DNA from: Callorhinus ursinus
Lineage: Eukaryota; Chordata; Mammalia; Carnivora; Otariidae
Direction of reading: 5' to 3'
Length of the DNA: 64,000 nucleotides
NCBI RefSeq assembly: GCF_003265705.1
Contig: NW_020312968.1
Location: 10,310,138-10,374,137 of the forward strand
Part shown: positions 21,366 through 31,059 of the stretch, piece by piece
How positions within the stretch are numbered: position 1 is the stretch's first letter
Layout: each line of letters opens with the position of its first letter
Made by a program: the position numbers and the translations under genes
The notes under the pieces: model-generated
Told to the model about the DNA's origin: nothing
The model's input: only the letters and a program-made list of their open reading frames with translations
Database searches by the model: none

Positions 21366-21581
21366 TCAGCAAACTTTTCGTATAAAAGCCAGACAGTCAA
21401 TAATTTCAGCTTTGTGGGCCATATAGTCTTTGCTGCAACCACTTGACAATGCCATTGTGTATGAAAGCAGCCATAGACAATACATTAAGGAATGTGGGTA
21501 GCTGGGTTCCAATAAAGGTTTATTTATACATACAGGCATTGGGCTGGATTTGACCCAAGGGCTACAGTTTGCTAACTCCTG
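21366..21581 (+). mobile_element. hAT-type non-autonomous DNA transposon
   Basis: CAGCAAACTTTTCGTATAAAAGCCAGACAG-type start, 'tttgtgggccatatagtctttgctgcaaccacttgac', 'aaagcagccatagacaata', 'tggatttgacccaagggctacagtttgctaactcctg'. The imperfect terminal inverted repeats and content match the common mammalian MER/Charlie-group element. It lies inside the fossil L1. A second copy is at 41675-41875 in the opposite orientation. Confidence 0.75.
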
Positions 21582-22212
21582 CAATATGATAAGCCATTAT
21601 ACAAGCAAACCACAATTTATATATTCTTCTGTTGGACATTTTTCTACATTTTCCCCCATTACTACATAATGCTGTACCTAACATTCTTGGACACCTTTCT
21701 TATGCACAAGTTCAAGGGTTTTTCTCAATCTGTCTAGGAGCAGAATTGATGGGTCCTGGGGTAAATGAATCTTTAACCTAATTGTGCCAAACTGCAAGCT
21801 TAAGAAATTGTTCTAATTCACGAACTCCTACTAATATTCTCCCCTTCTTCCATACCATTTGGAGTTCTCAAACTTATATTTACAATCTGTTGGATATAAA
21901 ATTGTCTTTCATTGTAGTTTTAATTGATATTTCCATAACAAATAATGGTGAGAAGCATCTTTGCATGTGACTATTTTCCATCCATATATCCTTTTTTTAA
22001 TAGCAATTAATTTTTTTCCAAATTTAAAAAAATTTACCTGAAACATGGGTGACATACAATGTTATATTAATTTCAGGTATATCATAGCAATTTGACAATT
22101 ATATCCATTACAAAATGCTCACCATGGGATGTGTGGTTACTCTCTGTCACTATATATACGTCCTCTTTGATTAAAGTATCTGTTCGAATCTTTTGGCTAT
22201 TTTATTTATTTT

Positions 22213-22403
22213 TTGAAGATTTTATTTATTTATTTGACAGAGAGAGACACAGTGAGAGAGGGAACACAAGCAAGGGAAGTGGAGAGGGAGAAGCAGGCTT
22301 CCCGCCGAGCAGGGAGCCCGATGCGGGGCTCGATCCCAGGACCCTGGGATCATGACCTGAGCCGAAGGCAAATGCTTAACTGACTGAGCCACCCAGGCGC
22401 CCC
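22213..22403 (-). mobile_element. Can-SINE, minus strand
   Basis: GAAGATTTTATTTATTTATT, GA-rich body, 'cgatcccaggaccctgggatcatgacctgagcc' and terminal ACCCAGGCGCCCC. TCTTTTGGCT duplicates at 22189-22198 and 22404-22413. Confidence 0.96.
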
Positions 22404-22878
22404 TCTTTTGGCTCTTTTAAAAATCGGTTTATTCTCTTATTATTGAATTTTATGAGCTCTTTATATATCATGGATATAAGTCCTGTGTTGGATATATGAT
22501 TTGCAAATGTTTTCTCGCAGTCTGTAGCTTGTCTTTTCATTCTCTGGAGTGTCTTTTGCAGAGCAGATGTTTTTAATTTTGATGACGTTCAAATTCATCA
22601 GTTTGTTATTTTGTGGGTCATCTTTCTGGTGGCATAGCTAAGAAATCTTTGCAGAACCCAAAGTCACAAGGATTTTTTTCATATACTATCTTCTACAAGT
22701 TTTGTTTTTAGGTTTATAGTTACATCTATGACGTATTTTTAGTTAATTTTCATATATAATGTAGGATATGGGTCCAAGTTCACTTGTTTGCCTGTGGGTG
22801 TCCAGTTCAAGCACTATTTATTAAAAAAGGCTATCTTGCTCTGTTGCCTTGGCATCTTTGTAAAAAATCAGTTGATCA

Positions 22879-23061
22879 GGGGTGCCTGGGTGGCTCAGTC
22901 AGTTAAGCATCTGCCTTAGGCTCAGGACATGATTCCAGGGTCCTGAGATGGAGCCCTGCATCTGGCTGCCTGCTCAGCAGGGGACCTGCTTCTCCCTCTG
23001 CCTCTCCTTTCTGCTTATGCTCTCTCTCTCTGTCTCTCAAATAAATAAATAAAATATTTTT
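22879..23061 (+). mobile_element. Can-SINE, plus strand
   Basis: GGGGTGCCTGGGTGGCTCAG head, CT-rich body and AAATAAATAAATAAAATATT tail. Flanking AAAAATCAGTTGA / AAAAATCAATTGA (22863-22875 and 23062-23074) is the target duplication with one mismatch. Confidence 0.96.
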
Positions 23062-23705
23062 AAAAATCAATTGAAATATAACATAAGGGTCAGTTTCCGA
23101 GCTCTGTGTTCTGTTTCACTCATCTATAACGTCTGTCCTTCTGCCAATACCACATTGTCTTGATTATTGGCTTCTTTTCTTGAATCTGGTGACATGACTC
23201 CTCAAATTTGATTCTCTTTTTCTGAATCATATTGACTATTCCAATTCCTTTGCCTTCTCACATCATTTTTAGAATCAGTTTGTTGGTATCTATAAGAACA
23301 TCCTGCTGAGATTTTGATAAGAATTGTGTTGAATGTGTAGATCAACTTAGGGAGAACTGATATTTTAACAACGAAAATGGTATGTGTCTTTCGATCTATT
23401 TAGCTCTGTGCTTCTTTTGTCAGTGTTTTCCAGTTTGCATTATACAATCCTGCACATATATTTTTAGATTTATACCGAAATATTTTTTTTTCGGGAGGTG
23501 TAATTTGTAAGTGGTAATTTTTTAAAAAGTTGCTTTCCAGTTGTTCATTGCTAGTGTATAGAAATACAATCAATTTTTGTATATTGACCTTGAATCCTGC
23601 AACCTTGTTAAACCCGTTGCTTCTAAAGTTCTTCCTTTGCCAATTTATATATTGGTTTTGGGTTTTTAAAATTGATTTGCAGGGGCTACTTATATATTCT
23701 GTATA

Positions 23706-24345
23706 TTAGTTCATTGGACAAATAGTTATTGAGTGCCTGCTATGTGTCAGGTACTATATTAGCATACTAATCTTGAGTCAGTTTTGTTCATTGCAAAATT
23801 CTTCAGGAAGCAGTTATTCATCTCAGTTATAGAAATACTTATAGAATAGCTGTCCAATAATTTACTTATTCAAAAAATTTATTGAGTACCTATGATATGC
23901 TAGACAGTAGCTTATAGCCAATGGAGGTACAGCAGAACTGACAATGACAAAAACTAGAGATCCCTCCACAAGTGAAGGAGAGAGACAGCAAATAAAAAGT
24001 AAATACATAATATAATTACAGGTAGTGAAAACACTTTGGAGAAAATAAATCAAGATAATAGGGCAGAGAGGACTGGTGGGAAGACAGAGAAAAGGTGCTC
24101 TTAGATACGGTGGTGGTGGCAGACCTCTGTTAGGTGGCTGTGTAAGCTGAGTGACAAGAACAGACCAAGACAAGGGCACTCCAGGAAGAGTCAACAGCAA
24201 GTGCAAAGGCCCTGAGCAAAAATGAGTTCGGCATGACCGAGGGACCAGAGAGGGACCAGGGTGTCTGTGAGTATTGAGCAAGCAGGATGAGAAGAGACTA
24301 AAGAGGCAAAGAGGGGCCAGAGGTAGGGAGCAGCCACTGCAAAGG
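23706..24345 (-). repeat. L2 LINE 3' region, minus strand
   Basis: Antisense L2 in at least two pieces ('tagttattgagtgcctgctatgtgtcaggtac' and 'ttattgagtacctatgatatgctagac', then 'aaaggccctgagcaaaaatgagttcggcatg', 'gggtgtctgtgagtattgagcaagcagg'). The longest minus-strand frame of the window outside the CpG island (23862-24467, 201 codons) is L2 UTR-type sequence rich in Leu/Pro/Ser and is not a gene. Confidence 0.7.
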
Positions 24346-24606
24346 GGTAACAAATGATTCTCAGTCCTTGGGAAATAGCAGTGCATGGGCCACGCGTCTC
24401 TGATACAGGACGAGTAAGACAAAGCCCTACCCTCAGGAGGCCATGATCTAATGGGAGAGGCAAACACGCGAACACGTGCACAACAGTGTGAAAAGTACTG
24501 TACGTGGGAGGTGTGGAAGTAGGAAGCAAGAGTGATTCTTTATATTTTGCAAGACAGAATTTCTACAGCCCTCTATTTAAACCCTAATGTATAAAACTTT
24601 CCTTAA

Positions 24607-24798
24607 GGGCACCTGAGTGGCTCAGTCAGTTGAGTGTCTGCCTTCGGCTCAGGTCATGATCCCAGGGTCCTGGGATAGGGTCCCACATTGGGCTCCCTGC
24701 TCAGCGGAGAGTCTGCTTCTCTCTCTCCCTCTGCCTGCCTCTCTGTCTACTTGTGCTCTCTGTCAAATAAATAAATAAAATCTTTTAAAAAATAAAAT
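24607..24798 (+). mobile_element. Can-SINE, plus strand
   Basis: GGGCACCTGAGTGGCTCAGT head, 'tcatgatcccagggtcctggg', CT-rich body and AAATAAATAAATAAAATC tail. TAAAACTTTCCTTAA / TAAAACTTCCCTTAA flank it (one mismatch). Confidence 0.96.
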
Positions 24799-24999
24799 AA
24801 AACTTCCCTTAAAACTCATATAACATATATTTAATATATGGCACCATTTTATTTTCAAATTGTAGAGATCCCGTCTCTGTGTGCTTCCAGTGCCCTGCTG
24901 CTGGTTCCCATCCTAGCACCTGCAGAGCCCTCACGTACTTGCCTCTCTGTCCCAATCACTAAGTTCCATGAAGGCAGGAGCTGAGCCTTCTTTCCCGCT

Positions 25000-25110
25000 A
25001 TTAATATCCCATTTTACAGATGAGCAAACTGATGATCAGAGAGGGTAAGAGACCTGTCTTCTAAGCACAGCTATGGTGGTAGGTAGGGCAGAATGTCAGG
25101 ATCCCAGGGC
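25000..25110 (-). repeat. MIR SINE fragment
   Basis: 'atcccattttacagatgagcaaactgatgatcagagagggtaagagacctg..' is the antisense MIR tail. The 24810-25000 stretch beside it is unassigned. Confidence 0.7.
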
Positions 25111-25328
25111 CTCTGCTTTTTCCTAGCTTAGGACTTTTTCCCTTTACTACCCCACATCCTATGGTGACTTTTGGGAACATGTCACAGAACATACATGTCA
25201 AAATACTAATTCACTGATATGTCTTCCAACTACTGAAATACCACCAGAATATTATAATTTATTCAGTTATTTTTTTATTGTAAAATGTATCATGCATCGA
25301 GAAGAGTATAAAATTGTAGAGTTTGAAG

Positions 25329-25510
25329 GGGCACCTGGGTGGCTCAGTCGGTTGAGCATCTGCCTTCGGCTCAGGTCATGATCCCAGGGTCCTGGGATCA
25401 AGCCCCACACTGGGCTCCCTGCTCAGTGGGAAGCCTGCTTCTCCCTCTGCCTGCCACTCCCCCTGCTTGTGCTCTCTCTCTCTAGTACATAAATAAAATC
25501 TTTTTTAAAA
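25329..25510 (+). mobile_element. Can-SINE, plus strand
   Basis: GGGGCACCTGGGTGGCTCAG head, body and short tail ACATAAATAAAATC. AAATTGTAGAGTTTGAA before and AAATTGTGCAGTTTGAA after form the target duplication with two mismatches. Confidence 0.96.
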
Positions 25511-25785
25511 ATTGTGCAGTTTGAAAACCAGTAAAGGCCCAGGTTCATGATATCCTGGATAAGAAGTAGATCTTTAGCAGCACTTGAGAAGTCCCTTGTC
25601 CATCCCTCCCTAATCATTTCCCCTCCCTCAAAGTAATCATTTACCTTGCTTTGGGTTAATCAGTCCCTTGCTCTTCTTTGCAGATTTCACACTTTTATGG
25701 ATATATCTAAGCAAAAGATGTTTAAGTTTTAAAATGCTGAGTAGCAAGCACAAGCCTAGCTGTGTTAAGGACAGGGTGATCTCAC

Positions 25786-25907
25786 CTTTCTGAGATGAAG
25801 GCTTCCGGGAAAGGGTCCGTTCTGGAGCCAGCGTCTGTGGGCAGGTTCACTGGGCATGCATGGAAGTGACTACAAGGGAAGTCAGTGCGCAAGGTCATAT
25901 CTGAGTC
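25786..25907 (-). other. candidate 122-bp minus-strand exon
   Basis: On the minus strand a strong acceptor (CGCTTTTTCTCCCACTTCATCCCCAG, AG at 25909-25908, pyrimidine-rich throughout) precedes 122 bases ending in TCAGAAAG|GTGAGA (GT at 25785-25784). One frame is open across the whole exon and beyond (about 40 codons, including Cys, His, Pro and Asp-rich stretches); no repeat family is recognised and it is more GC-rich than its surroundings. Phase leaves two bases at the 3' end. It is the best internal exon candidate in the window, on the strand of the CpG-island gene and about 19 kb upstream of its donor. Product unknown. Confidence 0.3.
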
Positions 25908-25909
25908 CT

Positions 25910-26605
25910 GGGGATGAAGTGGGAGAAAAAGCGTTAACAGAGTCCTGTAACTCACTCCTTCCCTGCTGGGGGATGCTTCAGCCAGACCTCCCAAAATCCC
26001 AGCAATGATATCTAGGAGGAGAAAGATATGGGGCAGGTCTACGTATAAAATATTTTCACTAGAATGACCTGCTCTCTTTAGATTGAGTACTGTAAATAAA
26101 CATGGAAATTTTGGATTAAGGGGCATGGCTGGCTGGGGAATAGGGAGTAGTCAGGTAAGCTTTTCCTATCTGTATAATCAATAAATTATAAAACCAAGAG
26201 GCTCCAAAAAGATGCAGCTGTCCTTGAGAGCAGTCACATTCATGGTTTAAAACTCATCTATTGATCAGACACCAAAATGTGTCCCTAATGCAGGAGAAGG
26301 GACGTCTTTTGGCAGCTGGTGGTTTTCGGGCCCTCCAGGAAAAGAACATTCTGTGTGTGCCTGTTGCTTGTTTGTATCCTTTGAGTCATCAGTAAAGCTT
26401 GGTGTTAAGTACGATCTAGGATTCTCGCAGTCCTAGCTGACAAATGGACATTTTGTGGGAACTCCATCCAGATCACCAGAGTCGGAGTATCTGGCTGTGT
26501 TGGAGATTGGCCCAGACACTAGATGTCTACCGGACATGTAGCCAAAGAATGGGATCTCTAGTAACTTCTGAATTCACCACAGATGCCCCCAGCTCTCACA
26601 AATAG
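25910..26605. other. unassigned single-copy DNA
   Basis: No repeat signature. Could hold conserved non-coding sequence, but nothing specific can be supported. Confidence 0.35.
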
Positions 26606-26607
26606 GG

Positions 26608-26960
26608 TAAATCATGATGAGATACCACCTCACAGCCATTAGGATGGCTACTATCAAAAAAGCCAGTAAATACAAAGCATTGACAAGGATGTGGAGAAGT
26701 TGAAACCCTTGTGCACTGTTGGTGGGAATGCAAACTGGTGCAGCCGCTGTAGAAAACAGTATGGAGGTTCCTCAAAAACTTAAAAACAGAACTACCCTAT
26801 GATCTAGCTGTTCCAATTCTGGCTATTTATCCAATGGAAAAGAAATCAGGACCTGGAAGAGACGTCTGCCCTCCCATGATTATTGCGGCACTAAGAACAG
26901 GAGCCCAGATATGGCAAGAACTTAAGTGCAGGTCGAGAGATGAATGGATAGAGAACACGT

Positions 26961-27010
<50 letters not shown>

Positions 27011-27490
27011 GGGATGTTAGCCTGGAGAAAGAAGGACATCCTGCCTTTTGCAACAACATGGATGGGCCTTATGCTAAGTGAAATAAGTCAGACAAAGAAA
27101 GACAAACAAGTAGTGTCACTTGTATGTGAATCTAGAGAAGCTGAACTCCTAGAAACGCAGACTAGAGTGGTGGTTGTCGGGGGCTGATGGGCGGGGAGAA
27201 TGGGAAGGTGTTGGTTAAAGGGTAGAAACTTCCAGATATAGGATGAATAAGTTCTGGGGATCCAATAGACAGCACACTGATTATAGTTAATAATACTGTA
27301 TTTTATGCTTGAAAACTGCTAAGAGAATAGATCTTCGATGTTCTCACCACAAAAAAGAAATGGTATTATGTGATGTGAGGCAGGTGTGAGCTAACACTAT
27401 GTAGTAATCATTCTGCAATATATACTGTATCATATCAATACTTTTTATAGCTTAAGCTTACATGATGCTATATGTCAAATGTATCTCACT
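26608..27490 (+). mobile_element. old L1 3' part, plus strand
   Basis: 'gagataccacctcacagccattaggatggctac', 'ttggtgggaatgcaaactggtgcagcc', 'atctagctgttccaattctggc', 'tatgctaagtgaaataagtcagac', 'gtagaaacttccagatataggatg'. A (CA)n microsatellite interrupts the ORF2 end. The frame at 26834-27187 is this fossil plus the repeat. Confidence 0.9.
26963..27008 (+). repeat. (CA)n microsatellite
   Basis: About 22 uninterrupted CA units inside the L1. Likely polymorphic. Confidence 0.95.
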
Positions 27491-27496
27491 ATATCT

Positions 27497-28247
27497 CTGT
27501 GAAAAAATAGAATTACCATAGGATCCAGCAATCCTGCTTCTGGACATATCTTCCATAGAATTGAAAGCAGGGTCTCAGAGATATTTGTATGCCATTGTTC
27601 ACAGTGCTGAAAAGTGAAAGCAACCTTAGGGTCCATCAGTGGGTAAATGAAGAAACAAATGTGTGTACATACAGTGGAATATGACTCAGCCTTAAAAAGA
27701 AAGAAAATTCTGCCACACACTGTAATATGGTTGAACCCTAAAGACATTATGTTCAGTGAAATAATACAGTCGTAAAAGACAAATATTGTAGGGATGCCTG
27801 GGTGGCTCAGTTGTTTAAGCCTCCGACTCTTGGTTTCAGCTCAGGTCATGATCTCAGGGTCATGGGATCGAGCCCCATGTCAGGCTCCACGCTCAGCACA
27901 GAGTCGGCTTGGATAGTCTCTCCCTCCGCCTCTCCCCTGCCGCCTGTGCATGCTTGCTCTCTCTTAAATAAATAAATAAGACAAATATTGTACAATTCCA
28001 CTTTTATGAGGTATGTAGTCAAATTCATTGAGATAGAAAGTAGAAGGATGGCTCCAGGGGCTGAGGAGGGGGGATGGGAAGTTGTTGAATGGGGATAGAG
28101 TTCCGGTGGCGCAAAATGAAAATAGTTTTGGAGATTGGTTGCACGACACTGAATGAACTTCCCACCGGCTCAACTGTACGCTTAAAAACAGTTAAATTTT
28201 TAACAATTAAAGAGGCAAGGCTACTGCCGTGGGTATTTCACCACAAC
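27497..28247 (+). mobile_element. second old L1 3' part, plus strand
   Basis: Starts 'gaattaccataggatccagcaatcctgcttctgg', continues 'gtggaatatgactcagccttaaaa', and resumes after a SINE with 'acaattccacttttatgaggtatg' and 'caactgtacgcttaaaaacag'. Non-coding. Confidence 0.88.
27791..27977 (+). mobile_element. Can-SINE, plus strand
   Basis: GGGATGCCTGGGTGGCTCAG head of the 'cctccgactcttggtttcagctcagg' subtype, CT-rich body, AAATAAATAAATA tail. The 15-bp target duplication AAGACAAATATTGTA is exact at 27776-27790 and 27978-27992, so the copy is young. Confidence 0.97.
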
Positions 28248-28312
28248 TTATTGTATGGTGACTAACATAACAAAATAAAATTAAATTAAGTTAAAAAAAT
28301 AAAGAAAAAGAA
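28248..28312 (+). mobile_element. very short carnivore L1 3' end
   Basis: 'ttattgtatggtgactaacataacaaaataaaattaaa' is the terminal sequence of carnivore L1 including its A-rich tail. Severe 5' truncation. Confidence 0.6.
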
Positions 28313-30739
28313 CAGGGCAAAGCAGATCGCATCACATCTGCAGGGGCGTGACAGGAGTCCCGGCTGATCCAGGGAGAGGGCGTGGAGGGGAGACAGGCCA
28401 AGCGCGGATAAGATGGGCCAATTTCACCCAGACATGTCGCCTTTAAAGGCAGGACAGCGACAACCAGCATCAGGCTGATGACAGCATGCTTTTCCTGCCG
28501 GCTGCCCCCACGTCTGCTGCAGACCTGTTCCCCTGAGCATCCCCTCTGCCATGCTTCTGGGGGGCGCTCTCCCCTCTTTTCTCTGTTGGACCTTCTGTTT
28601 TCTGTCTCCCGCTTTTTCTGTGCTTTTTTTCCCAGGGTGTACTCCTTCTTTTGGCGGGGCAGGCATGGGAGGCAAATTTCTTGAGATCACGCGCTCCAGA
28701 AAGCGTCTTTATTCTATCCTCGTGCACAAAGGCAGTTTGGGTGAGAGTGGGATTCCAGCGCAGAAACGTTTTTCTCCAGAATGGTGGAGGTATGGCTGCT
28801 TATCTTCTTGATTCCAGGGCTGCTCTCGACGAGTCTCAGCCTGTTCTGATTGCTACTCCTCTGTGGGTGACCTCTTGGCTTTCCTCCCTGGAGGATTGTG
28901 AGGTTCTGCCTTCATCTGCAGTGTCACCGGAAACCGATGGTGATGTGCAGTCATGTGGGTCTGTCCTCATTCGTTCTGCTGTGAGGCCTTTGGTCTGGCA
29001 GCCCGTCTTTTTTCAGTCCTGGAAATGTTTATTAAATTATTTCATCAATGATTCTATCCCCCCATGTTTCTTCTACCACAAAGTCCTCTGTCATTTAAGT
29101 GATGACTTTTCTGGACTGCTCCTCTAGTTTCTTATCTTTTTCTCTTTCTCATTTTGCTTTACGCTCTGGGAGATTTTCCCAGCTTTATTGTCTGATCCCT
29201 CCTTTGAATTATCTTCATTTCTGCTATTAAAAGCTTTTTTTTCTTCTCCCCCAAAAGCTCTTTTTATTTTCTAAATTTCCCTTTATTACAGCATCATGGT
29301 CTGATTTCCCGGATGCATTACCCCCTATCTCTCTGGATATTTATTATCATTTATGGAGATGAAGTTTTCTTCTCCCCGAATAGCCTATGTGTTCCTCGTT
29401 ATGTTTTTATTTGTTCATCTGATCGTTGGAGGCTTTCCTAAGCTGTCTGGGAATCCTGGCTGTTGGCTCATGATGAGGAACGGGGGAGCTAAAATGCTGA
29501 CCCGAATCTCTGAGGGCATGGGTAAGGGGCTCATTAACTCTGAGCATCCCTGGAGGGCTGTCTTGCTAGACCCTCTGGGGAGACTGATGTCAGTATCTTA
29601 GAGTCACTCCCCCTGGGCTGGCCAGACTCCCCGTCAAGAAGAGGTTCAAAATCTGCCTTCAGGGTAAATGGCCACAGTGTGCTGGGAGACCAGTGGGAGA
29701 AGAGGGTTTGAGGTCTCCGTTAGGTACACAATACACATACTCACACTTATTTTCCCCGTTATTGGCACGGTTCCCATTTCCATTTTAAAGAAAAAAGGAG
29801 TTCCTTTACTGAATGAGTTACACATTTTTCTCTGCAAAAAGACAACACATGCAGACACTTTTGGAGAGCTCCGGGGGGTAGTGAGATGGAGAATAGAGGG
29901 GGCTTACACTGCTCTCTGGTGGACCCCTTTCCTGGCCCACCTCCCTGCAACTTCAGTCATAAGCTTAATAATCCATTGGGACAGGTTTCTTATTTGACTA
30001 AGCTCTTTAATTTTTACAAACTGTAAGTGCATTTTTTGGGGGGCTCATAAAGCCTTGAACCTATTTGCTTATTGTGAGCAGGTGTGGTATACCACACACA
30101 TTTGCTATTGATGTGTCTCACCTTAACAAAGGATGGGACTTACAGAATCATATTTCCCCAATATGTATCAGGGGGCCCTCCTATTTCCCAGAAAGAATAT
30201 TCTTTTCCACTGTAACTCTGGGCTCTGAAAGACGGCTTTACAAGGAAGGATCTGAAAAATAACCAAACCTAGTATGACTGTATGCAGAGAGTCACTAACC
30301 ATGAAAATGTCTTAGGTAACCAGAAGCTTCCAGTAGCACCTTTGGTAAATAGGATGGGAAATGAGGCTGCAGTGGGTTTACTTCCTTGTTTTCAATCAAG
30401 ACTCACACATTGGGCCTCAACTTCGCAAATGTCACCCGGCCTCGAAAAATGAGAAGGTGGAGAAAAAAGGAAAGAGGGTTCTAGGCAGGAATAAATTTCC
30501 AAGTAATTTGGCTTATTTAGAGGAATGGCAGGGAAGCTGGCAGGTCTGAAGGATGAGGGTGGGTTTGTGGGCTGCAGTGGAGGGTGAGCAGGGCTTAACA
30601 AGAGATGAGGGGTGCCATGCAGCCGGGAGATGACCAGCTGGCAACAAGAGGGGGCCGGATGAAACCCCAATTGGGTGGTTTAAAAGATGGAGGAGAGCCA
30701 AAGGCACCAAGTGAGGAGCCTGGGATGATGATAATAAAA
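28313..30739. other. unassigned DNA, partly old-repeat-like
   Basis: 28313-28560 is GC-rich and single-copy-like. About 28550-29600 is pyrimidine-rich and resembles a common ancient mammalian repeat that I cannot name ('ctttttctctttctcattttgctttacgctctgggagattttcccag'). A similar pattern recurs near 60030-60200. Frames at 28424-28811, 28651-29127 and 29646-29997 have no recognised product. 29600-30740 shows no repeat I can assign. Confidence 0.35.
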
Positions 30740-30935
30740 ATAGCAGCCAAATTACCAATGCCAATTAGCATAGCAGATGCTTCAGTGCATCATCTCCAGT
30801 CTTCATCCAATCTCCCAGAGAGGCGTCATCATCCCTGTAGTACAGATGCAAAAGCAGAGAGTCCCAGAAACCCAGAGTAGTGAGGTCTGGCTACCTCTAG
30901 AGTCAAGCTGACTTCTGTTATGCCAGGCTGTGTCC
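30740..30935 (-). repeat. MIR SINE fragment
   Basis: 'ttcatccaatctcccagagaggcgtcatcatccctgtagtacagatgcaaaagcagag..' followed by 'aggtctggctacctctagagtc' fits an antisense MIR. Diverged. Confidence 0.45.
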
Positions 30936-31059
30936 CAGTTCGTGCCAAGTGTATTCACGCATTCAGCCAGCCAGCCAGCCTGCTAGTACCACCGAACCTC
31001 TGAGCTAGCGGCTGAAAACCACAAGAATATTTGTCCCTATGTGTCAGAGAATGCTGCAT

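Larger units (their letters stand above)
21582..23705 (-). mobile_element. old L1, minus strand (right fragment)
   Basis: Antisense L1 3' UTR and ORF2 from 'ttctgttggacatttttctac' through 'ttttgatgacgttcaaattcatcag', 'ggtccaagttcacttg', 'attgcttt'-like blocks and 'tcctgcaaccttgttaaaccc'. Two Can-SINEs (22213-22403 and 22879-23061) interrupt it. Together with 20350-20762 this is one L1 opened by at least five later insertions. Confidence 0.85.

Noticed and set aside
23862..24467. 201-codon minus-strand frame
   Set aside because: It lies in antisense-oriented L2 and its flank; the Leu/Pro/Ser-rich content is L2 UTR-like and has no start context or motif.
26834..27187. 117-codon frame with a Thr-His repeat
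   Set aside because: The repeat is a translated (CA)n microsatellite in an L1 fossil.
28651..29127. 158-codon plus-strand frame
   Set aside because: Pyrimidine-rich region resembling an old repeat; no splice sites, no domain, and no codon pattern that I can support.
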